Assembly (NCBI GenBank): GCA_027492275.1
Contig: JAPUFC010000055.1
Location: 1-64,000 of the forward strand
Length of the DNA: 64,000 nucleotides
Source: Mesorhizobium sp.
GTDB lineage: Bacteria; Pseudomonadota; Alphaproteobacteria; Rhizobiales; Rhizobiaceae
Direction of reading: 5' to 3'
The notes beneath the pieces were generated by a model. It was not told the origin of the DNA and did no database searches. It worked only from the letters and a program-made list of their open reading frames with translations. Both the position numbers and the translations under genes were made by a program. Of the stretch, positions 53,979 to 62,078 are shown piece by piece (within the stretch, counting starts at the first letter, position 1; every line of letters starts with the position of its first letter).

Positions 53979-55332
53979 ATGGATTCGACCGCCAATCTCG
54001 CCCTTCCCTATATCCTACCGGCCCAGGCCCAGAAGCATGTGACGCACAACGAAGCGCTGCGCGCGCTTGACGCGCTCGTCCAGCTCTCGGTCGCCGACCG
54101 GCATCTGGCCACGCCGCCCGCGACGCCCGCCGAGGGCGACCGTTACATCGTGGCGGCCGGCGCCGGCGACGCGTGGTCGGGACAGGCCGGCACGATCGCC
54201 GCCTTCCAGGACGGCGCATGGGCTTTCCTGCCCCCGAAGAAAGGCTGGATCGCCTGGGTGGCCGATGAGAACAAGGCGCTGGCCTTACGGCGCGACCTGG
54301 ATCGACATCTCGACGAACACCGTCAACCCCACGCCGCTTGCCGGCGTCAACGCCACCGCCGACGCGACGAACAGGCTCTCGGTCAAATCCGACGCGGTGC
54401 TGATCAGCCATGACGACGTGACGCCCGGAACCGGCAGCGTCCAGCTCAAGCTCAACAAGGCAGCCGCCGGCGGCAGCGCCTCGATGCTCTACCAGACGGG
54501 CTGGTCGGGCCGGGCCGAATTCGGAACGACGGGCGACGACGATTTCCACGTCAAGGTCAGCGCCAACGGATCCACCTGGCGCGAAGCCATCGTGGTCAAC
54601 CGCGGCACCGGCGCGGTGTCCATGCCGCTGACGCCGCCGCTGGCCGCCCCCTTCAACCTGCTGAACGACGCCGGCCGCTTCGCTGGCAGCCCCGAGCCGC
54701 AAACGGCGGCGGCCGCCAGCTTCACCACCCCGGCCTATTTCAGCACCGTGAACGGCTCCGCCTTCGCCGCGGGACCGAAATTCATCTTCGACAACTCGAC
54801 CTATGGCGGGGCGGCGGCCGCGCTCGACGCGGACGTGGATGCGCTCGTCACCAGGCTGAAGGATGCCGCCAACGCTGCATGGCGGCGCTACGGCGTGGAA
54901 TTCTATCTGCTCCAAGTTACCGCCGGCTCCGGCACGGCGACACCGCTGACGGTGGGCGCCACGACCTACTATCTGTGCATGACGAACCCGAACGCGCCCG
55001 TGCCCACGCAAATGACCATCAATTTCCACCTGCGCGTGAAGTCCGGCGCGGTGGCGCTGTTCTACGACAGCGCGGAAGCCACGCTGCACCTGGACGGGAC
55101 CCCTTATACCAGCCACCAAGTGCTCGTGCCTGGGGACGGCTGGAAACAGGTGACACGCCTCGTCAACCGCAATCCACGCCAGTTCGTGGGCTACAACAAC
55201 ATCCTGAAACGACTCTACGCGACGCCCGGAACGGTCTTCTACCTCGCCGCTCCCTTCGTCACACCGGGCCACGTCCCGATTTCCCCCGGCCTGTACTATG
55301 GCGTGGTGCCGAGCTTGGAGGTGTGGCGGTAG
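53979..55332 (+). pseudogene. DUF2793 domain protein with a +1 frameshift
   Basis: The reading frame starting at ATG 53979 (AAGGAGAG 8 nt upstream) gives the DUF2793 N-terminus: LALPYILPAQAQKHVTHNEAL, GDRYIVAAG and PPKKGWIAWV. It loses homology near 54285 and stops at 54413. The adjacent frame continues the protein from YGATWIDIST through GVNATADATNRLSVKSDA to SLEVWR at 55332. Skipping one base at 54285 would give about 450 residues. A 5-bp deletion inside an original ALALYDGATW is an equally good explanation. DUF2793 proteins usually come from phage or gene-transfer-agent-like tail regions. No other phage gene is near, and this is the only plus-strand gene in the polysaccharide region. A sequencing error cannot be excluded. 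Confidence 0.75.
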
Positions 55333-55357
55333 GGCACGAGAGCGGATGTGCGGCGAT

Positions 55358-56473
55358 CTATCGACACTTTTTGCAGCCTTCGATCTCGTCAAGCCAAAGC
55401 GCGGCAATTGAAGCGGAAGCATAGGCGTTCACCGCTTCACGCGCTTTCGCCGAATATGCGGAACGAAGCGCTTGGTCATTCATGGCGTAGCGCATGGCGT
55501 CGGCGAGCGACTGTGTATCCTCGGCCGGAACGAGCATGCCATGTTTGCCATGTTGCAAGATTTCTCCCGTAGCGCCGGGACAGTCAGTCGCCACGACACA
55601 TAGTCCGGTCGACAAGGCTTCAAGGACCGCATTGGGAAATCCCTCATAGCGAGCGGGATGCAAATAGAGCTCGGAAGCCTGCAAAGCTTCGAAAGTCGCC
55701 TGTGTCGAACCGGGGAGAGCGATGCGTCCAGCGAGGCCCAGCCGCTCGATCTGGGCCTCAAGATTTGCACGTTCGCTGCCTTCACCATAGATGACGATGT
55801 CCCATTCTGGGACGTCTGCGACAATAGCCGCAAAGGCATCGATCAGCCGGTCAAAACCCTTCTGCGGATCGAGACGCCCGAGTGAAATCGCCTGCCGTCG
55901 CCCCTGTGGACGATGAGCGACGGCCACGCCCTGATCGGGCATCCGCACCGGATTGGGGATCACGCTCGCTTCCTGGCCGAGATTGGTCCGGAACCAGTCG
56001 CGGATGTCTTGCGTCTGCACACAAAGTCGCGTCGCAAGCGGGTATAGGCGGCGGCGCAAAAAAGCATTGATCCGTGAGGCCTTGTGGTGCTCGGGATGAT
56101 TGCGTTCGCTGATTAGAACCGGAAACCCGAGCCCCAAACCGGCGAAAACAGCCGCCATATTTGCTTCGGGAAGGAAGGCGACGACTGCATCAGGTTGTAT
56201 ACGGCGTAGGGTACGGCGCAAACGAGAAACGCGACGCACATTGTTGCCCACGAAGCCTAGAAGGTTTCTCGGCGAAACGCCCAGCCCGATCTGGTGGCGG
56301 ATGATGCGGCTATCCAGGGGATAGACGGGCACCTGTCCGGGGTCTTCATACGTTATCAAATGGACCCGGTGGCCGGCATCGACCCATTCTCCGCATAGGA
56401 TGGCCGCAACTTTCGCCGCGCCCCCGCCAAATACGTTCGGCAGAACGAAGGCTAGCGTCTGAGACGTCGTCAT
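55358..56473 (-). CDS. GT4 family glycosyltransferase
   Basis: A 371-residue GT-B glycosyltransferase. The acceptor domain begins with LAFVLPNVFGGGAAKVAAIL. The donor domain has AISLGRLDPQKGFDRLIDAF (about 215-234), YGEGSERANLEAQIERLGL and the E-x7-E motif in ARYEGFPNAVLEALSTGLCVV. It resembles amylovoran/GalNAc-type transferases of GT4, retaining, using a UDP- or GDP-sugar; donor and linkage are unknown. The frame is open to 56794, but ATG 56473 forms an ATGA overlap with the amidotransferase gene and gives the standard N-terminus. It is the last gene of the third unit and converges on the DUF2793 gene with a 25-bp gap. Confidence 0.88.
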   Translation of the reverse strand: MTTSQTLAFVLPNVFGGGAAKVAAILCGEWVDAGHRVHLITYEDPGQVPVYPLDSRIIRHQIGLGVSPRNLLGFVGNNVRRVSRLRRTLRRIQPDAVVAFLPEANMAAVFAGLGLGFPVLISERNHPEHHKASRINAFLRRRLYPLATRLCVQTQDIRDWFRTNLGQEASVIPNPVRMPDQGVAVAHRPQGRRQAISLGRLDPQKGFDRLIDAFAAIVADVPEWDIVIYGEGSERANLEAQIERLGLAGRIALPGSTQATFEALQASELYLHPARYEGFPNAVLEALSTGLCVVATDCPGATGEILQHGKHGMLVPAEDTQSLADAMRYAMNDQALRSAYSAKAREAVNAYASASIAALWLDEIEGCKKCR

Positions 56474-58431
56474 GCAGGTACGGATTCCCAGTCCGAGGCC
56501 CCGATTGCCGGTGCCGGACTCCCAGTTTCCTCCAGCCAGGCGTGCAGCATCAGAATCGACCAGAGCCGTCCTCCGGCGTCGACACGGCCGGAAAGGTGCG
56601 CCTTCCAGACCTTTTCGATCGCAGTTGGATCGACAATTCCCCACTTGCGAAGGGTCTTCCTCGACAGCAGATCCTCCGCCCAATCCCGGATAGCCGTCCG
56701 CAACCATAGCCCGATCGGCGCTCCGAAGCCCGCCTTGGGGCGATCGACCAACGCTTGCGGGACGTATTTGTGGAGAACTTGACGCAAAATCCATTTGCTT
56801 GCGCCATCACGATATTTGACGTTTGTCGGCAAGCTCCAGGCCAGTTCGACGATACGATGATCCAGTAACGGCACGCGGGCCTCCAGCGACGAGGCCATGC
56901 TTGCCCGGTCCGTCTTGGCGAGCACGCAGTCCGTCATGTAGGTCAAACTGTCGTAGAGCATCATCAGTTCATGAAGATCGGAGGTGACACGCTTGCTCGC
57001 CTGCCAACGCGCATCGTTGACCGAACTGCCGGGCGCGACGGCTTCCGGCTCCGGCCAGTGGGAGAGGAAGTGCATGTACACGTCGCGAACGTCCTCGCCG
57101 GCATAGTTGAGCAGGCGAGAAGCATGCCAGCCGGCCCGGGCCAGCTTGCCCGGATATTCGAACCCGTTCTGCCGGATATGACCAGCCCCGGTCACATTCG
57201 CCAATTGCCGCGCCAGCGAGAGCGCAGTTTGAGGAATGTCACTCAGCCGCGAGTGTATCCGGGCAGCCTTGGCATAGCGGGAATAACCGTGGAAGCTTTC
57301 ATCGCCGCCATCGCCCGTCAGAGCCACGGTAACGTGCCGGCGCGCCAGACTGCATAGCAGAAAAGTTGGAATGCCGGATGGATCGGCCAACGGCTGGTCA
57401 TAGATGATGGGAAGACGTGGCACGCAATCCAGAGCATCTTTTTCGGTCACGTAGAGTTCGGTGTGATCGGTTCCAAGATGGTCCGCGACCGCCTTGGCCA
57501 TCACCGCTTCGTTGAGTTCGGACGATTCGAAGCCGATCGAAAACGAACGGACGGGGCTCCCGGCAGCCTTCTGGGCGAGCGCTGCGACAGTCGAGGAATC
57601 GACACCCCCGGAGAGAAACACGCCAATGGGCACATCCGAAACCAGCTGCCGGGAAACCGCGTCGTTCAGCAACGCCTCGAGCCTTTCCACGGCTTCTTCC
57701 GGCCGGATGCCGTGTGCGCGGTCCTCGGCTTTCCGCGCGACAACCTCGCTGATGTTCCAATATGGCCTTGCGGTCGGCGCACCGTGCGGCGGCACGGTTA
57801 GCACCATCCCTGGCTCCAGCGAGCGCGCCGCCCTATAGATCGTCATCGGCGAAAGTATGTAGTTGTACCGGAGAAGCGATCCTACCGCCTCCATGTCTAT
57901 GGAGCGGTCGAACTCCGGCAGGGCCGCGAACGCCCGAACCTCCGAGGCGAACAGCAGCTTTCCGTCGGAGTAGCTCCAGTAGAGCGGTTTGACGCCCATG
58001 CGATCACGAACGAGCGAGAGCGTGCGGGTCTGCCTGTCCCATATGGCAAACGCATAGATGCCGTTGATATCCTGCAGGACGGCCTCCAGGCCCCATGCCG
58101 CGACCGCGTTGACGAGAACCTCGGTATCCGATGTGCCGACAAACCTCACTCCGAGTTGGGACAGCCGCTCGCGCAGCTCAGACGTGTTGTACAATTCTCC
58201 GTTGTAGCTGATCCGGTAACGACCACATACCGACGCCATCGGCTGGCTCCCGGCCTGCGAAAGATCGATGATCGACAATCGCCGATGCCCCAGCGCGATG
58301 CCGGTCTCCGCATTGATCCATTCGCCGCTGCCGTCAGGGCCGCGATGGGTGAGCGCCCCCGTCATGCGGCGGATGCGGGGAACCAGCAACCGGCCCCCGC
58401 CCTGTTCGAATATCCCTGCTATTCCGCACAT
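56470..58431 (-). CDS. asnB: Glutamine-hydrolysing asparagine synthase-type amidotransferase
   Basis: A 653-residue protein. The N-terminal Ntn glutaminase domain begins MCGIAGIFEQ with nucleophile Cys2 and has THRGPDGSGEW, YNGELYNTSELR and NGIYAFAIWD. The synthetase domain has the PP-loop FLSGGVDSST (about 270-279) and later SLEARVPLLDHRIVELAWSLP. ATG 58431 is chosen because Cys must be residue 2 after Met removal; it overlaps the flippase gene by 13 nt. In polysaccharide clusters such enzymes often amidate a sugar carboxylate (WbpS in Pseudomonas aeruginosa O-antigen) and do not make asparagine. The UDP-uronic acid genes of the neighbouring operon make that the better guess here. Confidence 0.9.
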   Translation of the reverse strand: MCGIAGIFEQGGGRLLVPRIRRMTGALTHRGPDGSGEWINAETGIALGHRRLSIIDLSQAGSQPMASVCGRYRISYNGELYNTSELRERLSQLGVRFVGTSDTEVLVNAVAAWGLEAVLQDINGIYAFAIWDRQTRTLSLVRDRMGVKPLYWSYSDGKLLFASEVRAFAALPEFDRSIDMEAVGSLLRYNYILSPMTIYRAARSLEPGMVLTVPPHGAPTARPYWNISEVVARKAEDRAHGIRPEEAVERLEALLNDAVSRQLVSDVPIGVFLSGGVDSSTVAALAQKAAGSPVRSFSIGFESSELNEAVMAKAVADHLGTDHTELYVTEKDALDCVPRLPIIYDQPLADPSGIPTFLLCSLARRHVTVALTGDGGDESFHGYSRYAKAARIHSRLSDIPQTALSLARQLANVTGAGHIRQNGFEYPGKLARAGWHASRLLNYAGEDVRDVYMHFLSHWPEPEAVAPGSSVNDARWQASKRVTSDLHELMMLYDSLTYMTDCVLAKTDRASMASSLEARVPLLDHRIVELAWSLPTNVKYRDGASKWILRQVLHKYVPQALVDRPKAGFGAPIGLWLRTAIRDWAEDLLSRKTLRKWGIVDPTAIEKVWKAHLSGRVDAGGRLWSILMLHAWLEETGSPAPAIGASDWESVPA

Positions 58432-59687
58432 GATTGGACTCGCGAAGAAAGAAACCTGCGGCGCGATAGCCATGCAACAACGGCGATCTGGCCGATCACC
58501 ATCATGCAGACGACGATCAGGATGATCGAGGAAAGAGACCTACCGAAGCCATACAAGGCTGCCAGCAGGGCCACAAGGCGGACGGCATTTACCACCATGT
58601 TGATCTGTGGGACGCCTTGAGTATGCACGCTGAGGGTATAAATCCCCAATAGAGTCGACGCCGAGAATCCTGCGAAATACAGGAGAAACATAGGCACGAT
58701 CCCGGGAAATCGGGCTTGGTAGACGGCATTCAGCCCAGCCGCAAGCACGCCGCTTCCGGCCAGCATGACGAGCCACAGCATCACGATCGCAATCGCTCCG
58801 CGACGGCTCCAGAGCATGCCTTCGACCGATGAATTCGTACCGAGCATCTTGGGCAAGAGAACATTGTAAAGGGAATTGACCACCAGGGATATCGGTCCGA
58901 GGAAGGTCAGGATCAGCCCATAGGTTCCGACATGGACAGCATCCAACCGCGAGGCGACGAAAAACTGCGGCACGTAGGGAATAGCGATGAACGTCACCGC
59001 GTTGATGTAGACATAGGTCCCATAGCGCAGGACGCCTGCGATCTCAGGACGCGGCGCCGACAGGGCCTCACGGAAGAGGCGCGCCGACGCGGATGTGAGA
59101 CAGGCGACCACAGGGACCGCGTAGACGGCTATCGCGACCAGCGGCGCGTCGTGGAACACGAACAAGGCGAAAAGCCCCGCCGTCGCCCGTAGCACCGCAA
59201 AGACCGCGCTTGATCGGGCGAAGCTTCCATAGTCCTGGCGGGCCTGGTCCGTTGCCCGCATGCCGTTCCAGATATTCAGGATCGCCCCGAGCGCGATGCC
59301 CAAGCCGATATCCGACAATCCCGCGAAAGCCACCGCAGCGCCAATCACTGCACCAAGCGGCACAAGTCCAAGACGAATGAGGAAAGCGAAGTGCAGATAG
59401 CCTTCGTCACGCGTGTCGCCGTACATCTTCGTCGAGGTGATGTTGAGACCCAACTCGAACAGCGCGCTGGCCAGCATGACGGCGGCGACGATCAAACTAA
59501 GGCGGGCGAACTCCCCCACCGGCAAGATGACGGCCGCAAGCGCCAGTATGGCGAACGTCGTCGCCTGGATGGCAAGCGTGGACAGGAAGGTGATCGCCGT
59601 ATGGGAGGCGATCTCGCGGAGGACGAGGCGATAAGGCTTTTCAGCGTTTGGCAAGGAGGTCACTGTGAACGCCCCCAAGGCTTGCAT
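58419..59687 (-). CDS. Oligosaccharide flippase, Wzx/MOP family
   Basis: About 422 residues with 12 or so predicted membrane segments, starting near TFLSTLAIQATTFAILALA. The pattern of paired helices and short loops, and FELGLNITSTKMYG, fit the polysaccharide transport (MOP) superfamily. It would flip undecaprenyl-linked repeat units across the inner membrane for a Wzy polymerase. The start is uncertain: ATG 59687 has AAGG 11 nt upstream, while GTG 59663 would give MTSLPNAEKPYRLVL and shorten the overlap with the upstream GT gene from 47 to 23 nt. It lies between a GT4 gene and the amidotransferase gene. Confidence 0.85.
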   Translation of the reverse strand: MQALGAFTVTSLPNAEKPYRLVLREIASHTAITFLSTLAIQATTFAILALAAVILPVGEFARLSLIVAAVMLASALFELGLNITSTKMYGDTRDEGYLHFAFLIRLGLVPLGAVIGAAVAFAGLSDIGLGIALGAILNIWNGMRATDQARQDYGSFARSSAVFAVLRATAGLFALFVFHDAPLVAIAVYAVPVVACLTSASARLFREALSAPRPEIAGVLRYGTYVYINAVTFIAIPYVPQFFVASRLDAVHVGTYGLILTFLGPISLVVNSLYNVLLPKMLGTNSSVEGMLWSRRGAIAIVMLWLVMLAGSGVLAAGLNAVYQARFPGIVPMFLLYFAGFSASTLLGIYTLSVHTQGVPQINMVVNAVRLVALLAALYGFGRSLSSIILIVVCMMVIGQIAVVAWLSRRRFLSSRVQSCAE

Positions 59688-60669
59688 AAACAGCAATGAC
59701 CTTCTCCGAAAAATCTTCTCCGTAGGTTCTTACATCGCCTTCGAAATTTTTCGAGCTGATGATCTTTCTTATAAAATCCTCCGGGTCGCGCGAAACAAAC
59801 AGTGTGGTTCCCTCTGGTCGCACAGCAGCATCGGAGGCGATCGTCGTCTTGCCATACCACAGTGCCTCCCGCACGGAGATTGCATCTCCATCGGTAGTTG
59901 TCGGACGAACGAAAACGTCGCATCGGCGCAATACCCCCGCGAAAGAAACTTCGTCCGTCACGAAGCGGAGGCGGTCATTGATATTCTCAGCCTGTCGCAG
60001 CAAAATCTGGAAATAATCTCTTTCAGGCTCCATCATGGAAACGCAGACGAGCGCTGCGTGATCGCGCGCCAACTCACTGTCTCGAAAAGCTTCGACGATC
60101 ATGTCGAGGCCATAGAGATCGACTCCATCGATCTTTGCCGTATTGAAGGCATTCATCGCGATGATGCGGCGGCCGCTTGCTGCCTGAGAATTCAGCCATT
60201 CCTCGATTTCAGCCGGAATTCTCTCGTCTTCCTGAGCCGGCGCTATAAATGCCGGAATGACGACGGCAGGCACGTCCAACGTCTCTGCAACAGCCTTGCT
60301 GACACCGATCCGCTCCTGTCCGAGACGGCAAGCGAACCTAAGCGCCACCGTTGCAAGCCTGCCGCCTCGGCTGGAGTGGACGGTGTGAACGATATCGAGC
60401 CCCATTGCTCTGGCGGCGAGCGTATGAAGCAAACGAACAAAAGGATTGGAGCTGTGGATATGAACAATACGATGCCGTCGCAGGATGGCTAAGTATCGGA
60501 TCCATGAAATCTGTCGGAAATTCAGAACTCCCGGAGTTACCTGCCGAGATTCGTCAAGAATGGAGTGAGGCCAGCTATAAGATGCGAGCGACCGGGACAG
60601 GCGTTCGACATGTATCGAGACCCCTCCTTTTGGTTGCGGAAATGGGCCAATTAACAAGATCGACTGCAT
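59641..60669 (-). CDS. GT4-like glycosyltransferase
   Basis: A 342-residue protein with the N-terminus ILLIGPFPQPKGGVSIHVERL, the Gly-rich loop of GT-B transferases. VHIHSSNPFVRLLH follows, then a donor domain with ERIGVSKAVAETL and VFVRPTTTDGDAISVREALWYGKTTIAS in place of the usual E-x7-E region. Its sequence is shorter and more divergent than the other two GTs here. Base composition is visibly lower in GC than in the flanking genes. The upstream Wzy gene ends 62 bp before it, in an A+T-rich gap. Donor sugar unknown. Confidence 0.82.
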   Translation of the reverse strand: MQSILLIGPFPQPKGGVSIHVERLSRSLASYSWPHSILDESRQVTPGVLNFRQISWIRYLAILRRHRIVHIHSSNPFVRLLHTLAARAMGLDIVHTVHSSRGGRLATVALRFACRLGQERIGVSKAVAETLDVPAVVIPAFIAPAQEDERIPAEIEEWLNSQAASGRRIIAMNAFNTAKIDGVDLYGLDMIVEAFRDSELARDHAALVCVSMMEPERDYFQILLRQAENINDRLRFVTDEVSFAGVLRRCDVFVRPTTTDGDAISVREALWYGKTTIASDAAVRPEGTTLFVSRDPEDFIRKIISSKNFEGDVRTYGEDFSEKVIAVYASLGGVHSDLLAKR

Positions 60670-60731
60670 GAGTCATATACACTAATTTGATGACAGGCCA
60701 AGAGAAGCGCATTACTTAAGAAAAACAATAA

Positions 60732-62078
60732 TTAATAAATAATATAAGAAATATTTTCATTTCCAGAAATGACAGATTCCCGACGAATTGGCAACGATCC
60801 GACCGCGTGGCTATTTTTGGATTTCTTCTTACGGACGCCAGCAATAAGACCTAGAATGGTCGCCAGCACCACATTGTGATACCGGGTGCCTAATGCAGTA
60901 TGTGTAGCCATCATATCCACGCATAGAATAGCCAAACTAGTCAGTTCAATCTGTCCACGGCTATAGTAAATGCTAGAGACGAGTGCGGCTAACACGGCCG
61001 CCATTAGGAGGAATGCCGGCAAAACTCCAGCTTCTGCCCACATCATCAGGAAAGTATTGTGGGCACCCTGCCAGACATTACGCTCTAACAGGCCGCCAAC
61101 GACATGGTGGGCGCTTCCCAAGCCGCCGCCCCAAGGAAAATTATCCCAAGCTCGACCGATGACTATCTGCCAGAGATAAGTTCGTCCCGTGGTGGTCTGC
61201 TGATCGAGTTGCCCACCAAGGATCTGTCCTATGGCCAGGATACGCCCCTTTTGGGACTGATCGAGCTCCAGCATCGGATTCTCGGCTATGGCTTCAAGGA
61301 TCGAAGTAGGTTCTTGTATGATTGCGATGGCAATCACCGCTCCTAGAGGCAGCAACGCCAGACCAAGCCCTTTGGCGCTCCGGACCAGATGCCACGCCAG
61401 AATGACCACCAGACAACTCATGCCGGTTTTCGAGAACGTCATGAAAACCGCAATGCTGGCCATTCCAAGAGCGCCTAATTGTATGATCCTGCTCTTGAAA
61501 GGCAAGGCAAGAGTCAATGCCACTGCCAGGACGGAAACCATGGCTGCCTCGTTGGGATTACCGAAGAAACCGCCCATCCGCTGCTGTGCAGAGAAAGGCA
61601 GATTGACGTAATACTCATAAAGTATCGGCGAAGCCCATACCGACGCGGCGGAAACAAGAAAGATGTTCCGAATAAACGTTAGGAACCTCGCTAACCGTGT
61701 ACCCGCTTCAAGGCTGGCTACATAGCCGGCAATCGCCCAAACAATCAGAATCGTGTTAAAGTATGTCTGAATATACTTGGAGGCCGGCTCGACCGAAACC
61801 AAATGATCATAAAAAAGAAGCCCGAATATAAGATAGGTTGTGATCGCTGCAACTAGCAGACTGAAAGGACGCGACCATGCATATCTTCCGGTGCCGACAA
61901 CAAGAACCACGGCGGCAACAAGCATTCCGAGGGACACAACCTGCCCGACATCGAACATCATGCTGAACACGCCGTTCAGATTCAGCACGCACATAATGAC
62001 CAATGCCCTGGCAGGCCAATCGACGCGCCAGTCCGACGAGGTGGCCGAGGAAACCCTTGGAGAATGCATCAGCTGCAT
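60732..62078 (-). CDS. Second O-antigen ligase/Wzy family membrane protein
   Basis: About 448 residues with 10-12 membrane segments. The Wzy_C region is visible as GRTYLWQIVIGRAWDNFPWGGGLGS followed by QGAHNTFLMMWAEAGVLPAFLL (both split here by context), with the conserved His and the GNPNEAA motif earlier (MGGFFGNPNEAAMVSVL). The start is ATG 62078 or ATG 62069, both touching the stop of the upstream gene. GC is markedly lower than elsewhere (one sampled line, 61561-61620, has 30 G+C of 60) and the 3' flank is A+T-rich, suggesting acquisition from another genome. It probably polymerises the repeat unit flipped by the Wzx-like protein. Confidence 0.85.
   Translation of the reverse strand: MQLMHSPRVSSATSSDWRVDWPARALVIMCVLNLNGVFSMMFDVGQVVSLGMLVAAVVLVVGTGRYAWSRPFSLLVAAITTYLIFGLLFYDHLVSVEPASKYIQTYFNTILIVWAIAGYVASLEAGTRLARFLTFIRNIFLVSAASVWASPILYEYYVNLPFSAQQRMGGFFGNPNEAAMVSVLAVALTLALPFKSRIIQLGALGMASIAVFMTFSKTGMSCLVVILAWHLVRSAKGLGLALLPLGAVIAIAIIQEPTSILEAIAENPMLELDQSQKGRILAIGQILGGQLDQQTTTGRTYLWQIVIGRAWDNFPWGGGLGSAHHVVGGLLERNVWQGAHNTFLMMWAEAGVLPAFLLMAAVLAALVSSIYYSRGQIELTSLAILCVDMMATHTALGTRYHNVVLATILGLIAGVRKKKSKNSHAVGSLPIRRESVISGNENISYIIY

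Noticed and set aside
53979-55332. Prophage or gene transfer agent cluster
   Set aside because: Only one phage-type gene is present; no capsid, portal, terminase or integrase genes and no attachment sites flank it.
56474-56794. N-terminal extension of the GT4 gene
   Set aside because: It overlaps the amidotransferase C-terminus and has no GT homology; ATG 56473 is coupled to the upstream stop.
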